Assembly (NCBI RefSeq): GCF_049680855.1
Contig: NZ_JBMPGS010000001.1
Location: forward strand, 62,001 to 126,000
Reading direction: 5' to 3'
Source of the DNA: Salinimicrobium sp049680855
Lineage (GTDB): Bacteria > Bacteroidota > Bacteroidia > Flavobacteriales > Flavobacteriaceae
DNA length: 64,000 nucleotides
Within the stretch, counting starts at the first letter, position 1; each line of letters opens with the position of its first letter. Below the pieces are notes generated by a model that searched no databases, was not told the DNA's origin, and saw nothing but the letters and a program-made list of their open reading frames with translations. The translations under genes were made by a program, and so were the position numbers. Positions 49,628-57,597 of this stretch are shown piece after piece.

Positions 49628-52045
49628 ATGAAAGAAAACAAACAGTCCATAACATTTACAGTTATAGCAGGTTACCTGCTGCTTACTACGCTGGCCGGTT
49701 TTGCCGTGTGGTTTATTTATTCACAGGTAATTGACTACACCAGTATGGCCGAGAATAATCTTTCCAGTAATAAACGCCTTTTACTGGTAGGACAGGCAGC
49801 CACAAACCTGTATGAAGCAGAAAGTTTAAGCCGGCAATTAATTCAATCTGGAGAGCCGGAAAAGCTGAAAGCATATAAAGCTCAAATTGATAGCATTCGG
49901 ATTATTTTGGACTCGCTCGCCCAGACTTCGGCAGATACCGATCTTTCGCAGGAAGTAGACAGCATTAATCTTCTTCTTTCCCTTAAAATAGCAAACCTGG
50001 AAGAACTTTTGGAGTTACGGGAACGAGAAGGAAATCAAAGTTATTATTCCCGGGTAATTTCAGAATTGCAGCGGGTGGATGAAAATTTTGGCAGCCGTGA
50101 TTATGATGAACGTTTCAAAGATCTGGCACCACACCAACGGCGGGTGCTGGTAAAACTACTGCAATATTCTGAAAGGGATAATGCTCAGCAAATCACTACT
50201 CAAACACTAGATTCCCTTGTGCAGTCTGTCAAGACCGTGTTAAGTGAACTTGAACTGGCCGATCGCCGTTTTAGAAGGACAGTTCGCGCAACAGAAGATC
50301 AATTACTGGTAAATGAAGTTAACCTCAACAGCCAGTTAAGAAATTTATTGACGGCAATTGAAGCTGAAGAAAGAAGCATTTCCCTGACCCAGGTGGCCGA
50401 AAGACAAGAAATTGTTAGAAGCACTTCCCGAACTATTGGCATCTTAGGTGCGACCAGTTTTGCCGTGATCCTTATTTTTCTCTTTCTAGTAATGCGCGAT
50501 GTCACCCGAAGTTACCAGTACCGCAACCAGTTGGAAGCCGCCAAACAATATGCAGAATCTCTACTAAAAAGCAGGGAACAGTTCATGGCTACTGTTACGC
50601 ACGATCTTAGATCACCACTCAATACGGTGGTTGGTTATACAGATCTTTTAGAGAGAACGAAATTAAGCAGATCCCAGTCACATTACCTCAACCACCTAAA
50701 AAAATCGTCAGATTATATTCTCCATCTCGTGGATGACCTGCTGGATCTTTCCCGGCTGGAGGCTGGTAAAATGACGGTAGAATATCTTTCTTTTAATCCG
50801 AAGAATCTCATTGAAGATACCGTTGAAAATGCCGTGCCGTTGCAAAAATGCCAGGAAGTAGCTATCATCATAAATATTTCTGAAGAGCTTGACAGGAGAG
50901 TTAAGAGTGACCCCTTCCGTATTAAACAGGTGATTACCAATCTCGTCACCAATGCCTGTAAATTTACTGAAGTAGGAAGCATTGAAATAGATGCCTTTTT
51001 TGACACCCAAAACCGGAAAAAAATCCTTGTGATCAAAGTAAAAGACACCGGAATTGGTATTTCAGAAGAGAAAAAGGAAGCCATTTTTGAAGAATTCTCT
51101 CAGGAAAACAGTTCCATAGAAAAGAAATACGGCGGCTCTGGATTGGGACTTGCCATTAGTAAAAAAATCACGCAGCTTCTAAAAGGATCAATAGAACTAG
51201 ACAGCGAGCACGGAAAAGGCAGTGAATTTACCGTTAAAATTCCCGTACAGTTTGTTGAAGAAAAAGAAATAGAACCTTCCACAACTCCCGAACAGCCTAA
51301 GGAAGAAATGAGCCGGTTCTCGGTTTTAATTGTGGATGACGAACCGGCACAATTGAGCTTGTTAAGCGAATTCATTAAAACTACAGGAATGTCCATTGAA
51401 ACCAGCAGCAATGGGAAAGAAGCTAAGAAAAAACTGGAAAAACAGCATTTTGACCTGGTTCTTACAGACATTCAAATGCCAAAAATGAGCGGAACAGAAC
51501 TGCTCTCCTTTATCAGGAAAAATCCCGAAACCAAGAATATTCCTGTACTGGCACTTTCTGGACAGGCGACAAAAACATCTCGTGAATATTTAAAAATGGG
51601 TTTTAACGGAAGCCTTTTAAAGCCTTATTCCTCATCGCTCCTGCTTCAAAAAATTGAAAATGTGCTTCAAACCGAGTTAAAGAAACCTTCTGCAAAACTG
51701 GAAAGTAATATTTCTTCTCAAAACTATTCCTTTGAGGAAGTAGAACTTTTTGCCGGTGGTGATAAACAGGCTTTGAACACCATTCTTCGCGCTTTTATAG
51801 AAAGCACCCAGGTAAATCTTCAGGCATTGAATCAGGCGCAGGTTAAAAGAAATAAAACGAAGATCGCCGCCATTGCTCACAAAATGCTCCCAATGTTCCG
51901 GCAGTTAAAGGTAAAGAATGTGATAGGCCAACTGGAGATTCTGGAATCTTCAAATTGCGAAAAATACGGTGAAGTGAACATACATGAACTTACAGCTCAA
52001 ATTAATAATCTTTTACAGGAAATCAAGGAAGAAATTAAAGACTAA
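49628..52045 (+). CDS. Hybrid sensor kinase with receiver and HPt domains
   Basis: 805 residues from the ATG at 49628 (an ATG at 49601 adds nine). Two membrane helices (about 10-30 and 275-297) enclose a long coiled-coil periplasmic domain. Then HisKA (FMATVTHDLRSPLNTVVGYTDLL), HATPase (NLVTNACKFTEVGSIEI, GGSGLGLAISKK), a receiver (SVLIVDDEPAQLSLL, TDIQMPKMSG) and an HPt-like end (IAAIAHKMLPMFRQLKV). This is a full phosphorelay in one protein. Converges on the sigma-54 regulator with an 11-nt overlap, so the pair may be a cognate system. Confidence 0.9.
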   Translation: MKENKQSITFTVIAGYLLLTTLAGFAVWFIYSQVIDYTSMAENNLSSNKRLLLVGQAATNLYEAESLSRQLIQSGEPEKLKAYKAQIDSIRIILDSLAQTSADTDLSQEVDSINLLLSLKIANLEELLELREREGNQSYYSRVISELQRVDENFGSRDYDERFKDLAPHQRRVLVKLLQYSERDNAQQITTQTLDSLVQSVKTVLSELELADRRFRRTVRATEDQLLVNEVNLNSQLRNLLTAIEAEERSISLTQVAERQEIVRSTSRTIGILGATSFAVILIFLFLVMRDVTRSYQYRNQLEAAKQYAESLLKSREQFMATVTHDLRSPLNTVVGYTDLLERTKLSRSQSHYLNHLKKSSDYILHLVDDLLDLSRLEAGKMTVEYLSFNPKNLIEDTVENAVPLQKCQEVAIIINISEELDRRVKSDPFRIKQVITNLVTNACKFTEVGSIEIDAFFDTQNRKKILVIKVKDTGIGISEEKKEAIFEEFSQENSSIEKKYGGSGLGLAISKKITQLLKGSIELDSEHGKGSEFTVKIPVQFVEEKEIEPSTTPEQPKEEMSRFSVLIVDDEPAQLSLLSEFIKTTGMSIETSSNGKEAKKKLEKQHFDLVLTDIQMPKMSGTELLSFIRKNPETKNIPVLALSGQATKTSREYLKMGFNGSLLKPYSSSLLLQKIENVLQTELKKPSAKLESNISSQNYSFEEVELFAGGDKQALNTILRAFIESTQVNLQALNQAQVKRNKTKIAAIAHKMLPMFRQLKVKNVIGQLEILESSNCEKYGEVNIHELTAQINNLLQEIKEEIKD

Positions 52046-53381
52046 TGTTATACTGCTTGAGTTTATTGTAAAGTGTCTTTCTATCTATGGAAAGTAATTT
52101 TGCCGCTTTACTTTTGTTCCCGTTGGTCTTTTCTAAAGCGTCAAGAATAAGTTCCTGCTCATTTTTATTTTTGAAGAGACTAAAGGATTCATCGGGCACC
52201 TCTGCCGCAACTATTTCCTGCGGAAGCACCTTTGCTTCCACTATATCATCCTGACTTAACAAAACCGCTCTTTTAATGACATTTTTAAGTTCCCTGAGGT
52301 TTCCCGGCCAGTGATAATTATGAATAGACTCCATAGCTTCCTGGCTAAAGCCTGTTACTTCCTTCTCCAGCTCAACATTGGCCATTTCCAGAAAATAATT
52401 GGCAAAAATCATTAAATCCTCATTTCTGTTTTTGAGTGCCGGTACTTTAATGGAGAATTCATTGAGGCGATGATATAGATCTTCCCGGAAATCCCCTTGT
52501 TTTACGAGTTCGTATAAATCTTCATTAGTGGCAGCAATTACCCTTATATCCACTTGAATTTCCTCGTTACTCCCTACCGGTTTTACCTTTCGCTCCTGCA
52601 ATGCTCTAAGAAGCTGCACCTGTAATTCATAGCTAAGGTTACCAATTTCATCCAGGAACAATGTTCCACCATTGGCTGCCTCAAAGTGACCTGTTTTATT
52701 GGCAACTGCACCGGTAAAAGAACCCTTAAGGTGCCCAAAGAATTCACTGGAAGCCAATTCTTTTGGAATTGCACCACAGTCTACCGCGATAAAAGGTGCT
52801 TCTTTGCGCTTGCTTTGGTCATGAATGCTTTTTGCGATCTGTTCCTTTCCGGTTCCGCTTTCGCCCATGATGAGCACAGACATATTTGTAGGCGCTACTA
52901 AGTCAATATAGTCATTAAGTTTTTTGGAAGCATCGCTTACACCTTTAATAAAAGAATTATCCCCAGAAACCCCATTTTTGAATGGTTTAGAAGGTTTATC
53001 CCTGGCTGGTTTTGATTTTTTCTCATTGTGCAGCGCGTTGTGAATCGTCTTGAGAATAACTTCAGGATTGAAAGGTTTGGCTATATAATCAAAAGCTCCT
53101 TCTTTCATGGCATTTACAGCCATGGTAATTTCGGCATAACTGGTCATCATTATTACTTCGGAAGCAGCTCCTTTTTTAGCTATTTCCCGTAAAATTTCTA
53201 AACCTTCCTTATCTGGCAGCCGTACATCAGAAATAATAATATCAAAATCCTCCTTTTCCAACATAGCAAAGGCTTCTGTAGCGTTAAAAACAGCGCTAAC
53301 ATTGAAATCCTTTTTCAGAAGGAAAGTCTTTAACATCGTACAAAAGGCGACGTCATCTTCAACAATGAGAATTTTAGCCAT
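52035..53381 (-). CDS. Sigma-54-dependent response regulator (NtrC family)
   Basis: 448 residues: receiver (VEDDVAFC, Asp52 in ISDVRLP, YIAKPF), central AAA+ domain with Walker A GESGTGKEQIAKSIH near 174, the sigma-54 loop GSFTGAVANKTGHFE (GAFTGA motif in variant form) and FLDEIGNLS as Walker B, and a Fis-type HTH (NKSKAAKLLSIDRKTLYNKLKQY). It needs RpoN to activate promoters. Two GAATATTC dyads lie directly upstream. Kinase partner probably the convergent hybrid kinase. Confidence 0.93.
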   Translation of the reverse strand: MAKILIVEDDVAFCTMLKTFLLKKDFNVSAVFNATEAFAMLEKEDFDIIISDVRLPDKEGLEILREIAKKGAASEVIMMTSYAEITMAVNAMKEGAFDYIAKPFNPEVILKTIHNALHNEKKSKPARDKPSKPFKNGVSGDNSFIKGVSDASKKLNDYIDLVAPTNMSVLIMGESGTGKEQIAKSIHDQSKRKEAPFIAVDCGAIPKELASSEFFGHLKGSFTGAVANKTGHFEAANGGTLFLDEIGNLSYELQVQLLRALQERKVKPVGSNEEIQVDIRVIAATNEDLYELVKQGDFREDLYHRLNEFSIKVPALKNRNEDLMIFANYFLEMANVELEKEVTGFSQEAMESIHNYHWPGNLRELKNVIKRAVLLSQDDIVEAKVLPQEIVAAEVPDESFSLFKNKNEQELILDALEKTNGNKSKAAKLLSIDRKTLYNKLKQYNISL

Positions 53382-53390
53382 AATTTAGGA

Positions 53391-53416
53391 GAATATTCAC
53401 AAAATTAGGAATATTC
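53391..53416 (-). promoter_or_regulatory. Two GAATATTC dyads upstream of the sigma-54 regulator
   Basis: GAATATTC at 53391-53398 and 53409-53416, each preceded by TTAGGA, 18 bp start to start, 10-35 nt before the regulator ATG. Candidate operator, perhaps autoregulatory. Confidence 0.35.
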
Positions 53417-53442
53417 CCTAGTCCGACTCTAAAAATAAACAT

Positions 53443-53471
53443 AAAAAAAGGGCTGAAAACAGCCCCTTTTT
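53443..53471. terminator. Hairpin terminator beside the 53.5-kb inverted repeat
   Basis: GGGCTG-AAAA-CAGCCC (53450-53465) with A7 to the left and T5 to the right. Strongest on the minus strand, where it would end a transcript coming from the PepSY-like gene or the inverted repeat. Confidence 0.75.
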
Positions 53472-53511
53472 CTAATTTATAACCATTTAAAGGTGATTAT
53501 TAGTCCATTTT

Positions 53512-53594
53512 ACGAAGGCACGGCCTAAACTAATTCCATCATCTAACCTATTTAGCTTCCGGTCTGTTTGCACATGTTACGGCCGTGCCTTCGT
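53512..53594. ncRNA. GC-rich 14-bp inverted repeat, candidate structured RNA
   Basis: ACGAAGGCACGGCC (53512-53525) and its exact complement GGCCGTGCCTTCGT (53581-53594) enclose 55 nt that can form a small inner CTAA...TTAG hairpin. The segment is clearly richer in GC than its surroundings, has no open frame, and is flanked by GGAGttggcttCTCC-T6 (53601-53621) on the plus side and the terminator at 53443-53471 on the minus side. Strand is undecided; I recognise no Rfam family. Confidence 0.45.
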
Positions 53595-53638
53595 CACCCT
53601 GGAGTTGGCTTCTCCTTTTTTGCGGGTATCAACAATTT

Positions 53639-53974
53639 CTATTTACCGGCTTTATCCTTCTTATCTATCCAGTTGCCTTGGGCATCTGCATATAATTCTT
53701 TTGTCTCGCCCTGAAGAGTTGTTAAAACAATTTTATATTTTTTCTCTCCATCTTTTTCTTTAAAATAAGCTTCAGAAACTGTGGCTCCCTGAAAATCCCT
53801 TTCTACAGATTGTTGGATTTCATCAGGCAATTCTGCAACTTCTATTTGCTCCATTTCTTCTTTTTGAGTTTCCTGTGTAGTTTCAGTTCCTTCTTCATAC
53901 ACCTGAGCGGTTGCATTTTGAACGGAGAAAAGCATTGCGGTTGCAGCTACGGCTGTTAAACATATCTTTTTCAT
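53639..53974 (-). CDS. Secreted PepSY-like small protein
   Basis: 111 residues. Signal peptide about 1-23 (AVAATAMLFSVQNATAQ), a Glu/Thr-rich linker and then a domain with LPDEIQQSVERDFQGATVSEAYFKEKDGEKKYKIVLTT, the helix-plus-strands pattern of PepSY-like/BLIP-like periplasmic proteins in Bacteroidota. No catalytic residues are expected. Its mRNA could run into the inverted repeat 45 nt downstream. A periplasmic binding or inhibitor role is only a suggestion. Confidence 0.65.
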   Translation of the reverse strand: MKKICLTAVAATAMLFSVQNATAQVYEEGTETTQETQKEEMEQIEVAELPDEIQQSVERDFQGATVSEAYFKEKDGEKKYKIVLTTLQGETKELYADAQGNWIDKKDKAGK

Positions 53975-54164
53975 AATATCAGATTTTTTAGGTTTTTTCT
54001 TTGTTAATCTGAAATGTTATATGAAAGAATTGTTCCCTTTTCAATAAAATAAGAAAACCCCTGTAAAATAGAGGTTTGTATGAGGTAACAGCTTTTAAAT
54101 AGGTGTAGATTTCTTAAAAATCCACACAATTATGTAGAAATAATCTACAGATAATGCTGCGTTC

Positions 54165-54566
54165 TTATTTAAGAGGATCCTTCCTGTTGTTCTTTTTCTC
54201 AGATAGTTTTTTCTTTTCCCGCAGTCTCTTAAGTTTGGCTGCTCTGGAAGGTTTAGTCTTTTTTCGCGGCTTTGGTTTTAGGACAGCCTCTTTTACCAGG
54301 TTCAAAAAACGCTTCGTGACCAGCTCTTTATTTCTATGCTGACTTCGGGATTCATCACTTTGAAGAATAAGTTCTCCGCTATTGGTAAGGCGAGATTTGA
54401 GCTTATGAAGGATAAAATTCTTCTCTTCTTCGGAAAAGGCTTCGGAAGCAGAAACTGTAAAGTGAAGTTCGACCTTAGAAGAAACTTTATTAACGTTTTG
54501 CCCTCCCGCACCCGAACTTCGAACCGCTTTATAATTTATTTCCCGTATGAGTTGCTTTTCATCCAA
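54165..54566 (-). CDS. arfB: Alternative ribosome-rescue factor ArfB
   Basis: 133 residues. Hydrolyses peptidyl-tRNA on ribosomes stalled without a stop codon. GGQ is at 21-23 in RSSGAGGQNVNKVSSKVEL; the basic C-terminal tail (PKPRKKTKPSRAAKLKRLREKK) is the part that enters the empty mRNA channel. It starts two nucleotides after DUF4301 and is the last gene of the vitamin-transport-like operon. Confidence 0.93.
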   Translation of the reverse strand: MDEKQLIREINYKAVRSSGAGGQNVNKVSSKVELHFTVSASEAFSEEEKNFILHKLKSRLTNSGELILQSDESRSQHRNKELVTKRFLNLVKEAVLKPKPRKKTKPSRAAKLKRLREKKKLSEKKNNRKDPLK

Positions 54567-54568
54567 AC

Positions 54569-56116
54569 CTACTTGACCTGGTGCGTGGGGTTAAGCAAAT
54601 CTGCCACGGTTTTCACTGGGTTAAAGGTTTCTACGGGCACCTCAACAAAAATCGTGATCCAGCCCGCCATTCCACCGTTCCAAAGTCCCGGGAGCTCAAG
54701 AGCTTTCAGTTCCTTGCCGTCTTTTGTTTTGTTGGCGATAAAGCTGGTTTCTTCATCTACAAACTTCTGAAGATCAAAATTTTCACCTTTATAATTCTTT
54801 TTTCCGCATACGACATCTACAGGATTGAAATGTGTCGCTTCCTGCGCAATCTTGCTCTGCTGGTAATTGTCATGATCGATTTGTGCACTTTCTACAATTT
54901 GCAAAGATATAGCACCGGATTTATGCGTGACCCAAAATGGGCCACCACCCGGTTCTCCTTCATTTTTCACCATTCCGCACACCCTGATGGGCCGATCGAG
55001 ATTTTCCTTTAAAGCAGATATTTTTTCAGATTTTGAAAGCTTTTCAAAATCAATTTCAAGTGCAGCGTTCAACTGCTGCTGAACAAAAGCAATCATTTCA
55101 GATAAATTCTCTTCTGAAACATTTTTTTCATTTTCCAGCTTTTTCAAAATGCTGAAAGATTTCTCCTTGAGTTCCAAAAGAGCACCGGCAAGCATCTTTT
55201 TATATTCCGTAAGAGTTTTTCGATATTTAGGAATAACCACATTATCAATGTTCTTGATAAAAATAACATCTGCATCCTGCTGATTGAGGTTGTTTATCAA
55301 CGCTCCATGACCACCAGGCCTGAAGAAAATTTTTCCGTTTTCATCTCGAAAAGGCTCATTTTCTATCGTAACGGCAATAGTATCTGTTTTGGGATCCTGG
55401 AAGGAATAAGAAACCTCAAATTTGACTCCTGTTTCTTCTTCCGCCCTTTTTTGCACATTATTAAACTCTTCCTTGAATTTGTCCAAATGCTCATTTGAGA
55501 CTGTAAAATGAAGTTTTGCCTTTCCATTGGAAGCTGCATATTCCGCAGCCTCTATAAGGTGCTCCTCAAATGCTGTTTTTAAGTGGTTTTCATATTTGTG
55601 GAATGGCACCAAACCTTTAGGATAATCACCCAGGTTTGTCCCATCCTCAGCAAGCATGGCCTTTGCAAAAGCATATTGCTGTTCATCTTTTGCACGAGAA
55701 TTGTAATCTTCTTCAATTTGTCCTTTTACTTCCTCAAAGAATGGCAGTTGCTCCATTCGGTTAAAGAACATCTCCAGTTTTGGGTCGTTCTTTTTATCGG
55801 TATAATCCTCTACAGATCCTAGTTTAGGATCATATTCTTTTACGAAATTGTAAAGTGCCTTGAACATTCTCGTTGCGGCCCCTGAAGCCGGAATGAATTT
55901 AAGCACTTCAATATCATTTTTCTTTGAATCATATAAATTAGTGAGACGCTGCTTTTCTTCTTCTGAAAAGGAACGAATACCATTCTTCACAGTAGCCGCT
56001 TCTCGTATATTTACCACAATATTGCCACGTTTAAAAATGGCAATCTGTTTCTCTACCTCTTCGGTGGTTAATCCTTTTTCCTTAATTTGGGTTACATCTT
56101 CGTTACTAAAGCTCAA
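54569..56116 (-). CDS. DUF4301 family protein
   Basis: 515 residues, soluble, no signal peptide. The N-terminal part has EVLKFIPASGAATRMFKALYNF and the middle FRPGGHGALINNLN ... DADVIFIKNIDNVV, which recalls nucleotidyltransferase-like folds; RVCGMVKNEGEPGGGPFWV is a conserved block. Known only as a Bacteroidota family of unknown activity. Overlaps the NadR-like kinase by 11 nt at its start and is followed by arfB after 2 nt. Its position in a cofactor-salvage operon is the only functional clue. Confidence 0.85.
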   Translation of the reverse strand: MSFSNEDVTQIKEKGLTTEEVEKQIAIFKRGNIVVNIREAATVKNGIRSFSEEEKQRLTNLYDSKKNDIEVLKFIPASGAATRMFKALYNFVKEYDPKLGSVEDYTDKKNDPKLEMFFNRMEQLPFFEEVKGQIEEDYNSRAKDEQQYAFAKAMLAEDGTNLGDYPKGLVPFHKYENHLKTAFEEHLIEAAEYAASNGKAKLHFTVSNEHLDKFKEEFNNVQKRAEEETGVKFEVSYSFQDPKTDTIAVTIENEPFRDENGKIFFRPGGHGALINNLNQQDADVIFIKNIDNVVIPKYRKTLTEYKKMLAGALLELKEKSFSILKKLENEKNVSEENLSEMIAFVQQQLNAALEIDFEKLSKSEKISALKENLDRPIRVCGMVKNEGEPGGGPFWVTHKSGAISLQIVESAQIDHDNYQQSKIAQEATHFNPVDVVCGKKNYKGENFDLQKFVDEETSFIANKTKDGKELKALELPGLWNGGMAGWITIFVEVPVETFNPVKTVADLLNPTHQVK

Positions 56117-56684
56117 CTTCTTTTTTCTTTAAAAGTTCATCAATTTTTTTTACTGCCTCTTCAAACCGCTCCTGTAAATTTCCGCGGAGAATTTGATAAG
56201 GCTTTTCATAAACATCGAGGGTTTGCTTGAATCTGCGGAACATTTCTTCCCGCTCCTGCGGCTTGTCCCGTAGATCATCTTCCACCCACGGAACATCAAT
56301 ATACGTCAAAAAATATAAATCATAATGAGCCTTTAACGCTTGTTTAAGAAGAAGAGGATCACAAAATCCATTAAAGTAAGCCTGAGAATATACAACGGTT
56401 TCGAGGAGATTTGTATCGCAAAAAAGCACTTTATTAGATTTTTCTAAAAGGGCATTTTCAAGCTGCATTTGACCTGCAGCAATGGGAAGTATATCTCCCA
56501 TATCGCATATTTCCCGTTCACGATCCCATTTTTCCTGCAAATAATCACGGGAAAATTCGGGCACCCATTGCGTGTTGTAATGGGCAGCAAGCTTTTTTGC
56601 CAAAGTTGTTTTCCCTGTAGATTCGGGGCCGTAGAGAACAATTTTCAGGCAGTTGGTACGTGACTGTTCAAGTTGTTTTTCCAT
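56106..56684 (-). CDS. NadR-type ribosylnicotinamide kinase-like ATPase
   Basis: 192 residues. P-loop KIVLYGPESTGKTTLAKKLA near 13-30, VPEFSRDYLQE and FCDTNLLETVVYS near 88 match the kinase domain of NadR that phosphorylates nicotinamide riboside. The NMN-adenylyltransferase domain and the regulator HTH are both missing. It overlaps the transporter gene by 40 nt. Nicotinamide riboside would be the default substrate; because the neighbours point to thiamine, a thiamine-kinase-like role cannot be excluded. Confidence 0.8.
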   Translation of the reverse strand: MEKQLEQSRTNCLKIVLYGPESTGKTTLAKKLAAHYNTQWVPEFSRDYLQEKWDREREICDMGDILPIAAGQMQLENALLEKSNKVLFCDTNLLETVVYSQAYFNGFCDPLLLKQALKAHYDLYFLTYIDVPWVEDDLRDKPQEREEMFRRFKQTLDVYEKPYQILRGNLQERFEEAVKKIDELLKKKEVEL

Positions 56685-57277
56685 GTTCGGTATCCATAAA
56701 TGGCAATTACGGTGAAAATTAAATACTGGATGCTCGTAAAAGTAAGACCCTTATAGAAATATAACGGCACCGAAATAATATCACCAATGATCCAGTATAT
56801 CCAATTTTCGAGCTTCTTTTTGGCCATAAGCCACATTCCCACGAAAAAGATGGATGTCGTAATTGTGTCAACATACGCTGTCCAGTCATTCCACTTATCA
56901 AAGAATTCATAAATGGCAAATGTGAAAAGCCATGTTCCTGTAAATATTACTATACTCCAAAGCTTTTCCTTACGGGTGGTGGTCGTAATGGGAATAAAAT
57001 GAACTGCATCTACTTTTCGGGTCCACACATACCAGCCATAAATGCTCATGGTGGAATAATAAAAATTGATCATCATATCACCCAAAAGCTGCCACTGCCA
57101 CAGCAAATACACGAAAATCACAGTACTAATAATTCCGGTAGGATAAACCAGGATGTTTTCCTGCTTTGAATACCAAACAGAAAGAAAGCCAAAAACGACA
57201 GCTACCAGCTCCAGTACAATATAGAGCGTGGGATAATCTGCATATTGCTGAAATAGAAAATCAAAAATCGGCTGCAT
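56645..57277 (-). CDS. PnuC/PnuT-family vitamin transporter
   Basis: 210 residues, seven membrane helices, a facilitated-diffusion vitamin transporter. The W-x2-W-x3-D motif of the substrate site is visible in ENWIYWIIGDIISVP near 168, with YSTMSIYGWYVWTRK near 75. PnuC carries nicotinamide riboside, PnuT thiamine; sequence alone does not separate them here. Context (thiamine-binding gene overlapped by 17 nt upstream, TPP-riboswitch receptor 7 kb away) favours PnuT, and the kinase downstream favours PnuC. Confidence 0.85.
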   Translation of the reverse strand: MQPIFDFLFQQYADYPTLYIVLELVAVVFGFLSVWYSKQENILVYPTGIISTVIFVYLLWQWQLLGDMMINFYYSTMSIYGWYVWTRKVDAVHFIPITTTTRKEKLWSIVIFTGTWLFTFAIYEFFDKWNDWTAYVDTITTSIFFVGMWLMAKKKLENWIYWIIGDIISVPLYFYKGLTFTSIQYLIFTVIAIYGYRTWKNNLNSHVPTA

Positions 57278-57521
57278 AGTCGCTTCGGTTGCTATTTACT
57301 ATTTTCATGTTTATTAGGATATGCTCTGTTGCCGTAAAAGCTTCTCTAATCTCTTCAGTCAGAAAATCCATTACTTTATCATATTCCCCATACACCTGTG
57401 TGCTCAGCGGATTTTCGAGAATTGTAAATCCAGATGCTTTCAATGCACGGATAAATTTTTTGACAGGTGCTTCAAAATCATCCTGAAGCGGGGTTAAGGT
57501 AAGTTCTACTGAGATTTGCAT
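57261..57521 (-). CDS. Thiamine-binding YkoF-like (DUF77) protein
   Basis: 86 residues. MQISVELTLTPLQDDFEAPV, then PLSTQVYGEYDKVMDFL and the final beta-alpha element match the YKOF-like/MTH1187 ferredoxin-fold family, members of which bind thiamine. The family is cytosolic and often sits beside thiamine transporters. It is the first gene of the cluster, overlapping the transporter by 17 nt, with a TACTTTTG box 53 nt upstream. Confidence 0.8.
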   Translation of the reverse strand: MQISVELTLTPLQDDFEAPVKKFIRALKASGFTILENPLSTQVYGEYDKVMDFLTEEIREAFTATEHILINMKIVNSNRSDYAADF

Positions 57522-57573
57522 AAAAAATATAGATTTTTCCGAAGAGTGAATTCTCTGACTCCTTTACTGCTTT

Positions 57574-57581
57574 CAAAAGTA
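57574..57581 (-). promoter_or_regulatory. -7 box TACTTTTG of the thiamine-binding operon
   Basis: Exact TAnnTTTG match on the minus strand, 53 nt before the ATG at 57521, in the 76-nt gap after the GGGP synthase-like gene. No riboswitch is visible in this gap. Confidence 0.5.
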
Positions 57582-57597
57582 GGAAGTTTGTGCTGTT

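Noticed and set aside
53540..53580. GACCGGAAG-like block on the minus strand, recalling the SRP RNA tip
   Set aside because: The flanking SRP helix-8 bases are absent, and the 14-bp stem does not match the SRP layout.
54100..54155. Short hairpins GTGTAGATTT/AAAATCcACAC and TGTAGA/TCTACA
   Set aside because: AT-rich, no U-run, and no gene-related position that favours a terminator or operator.
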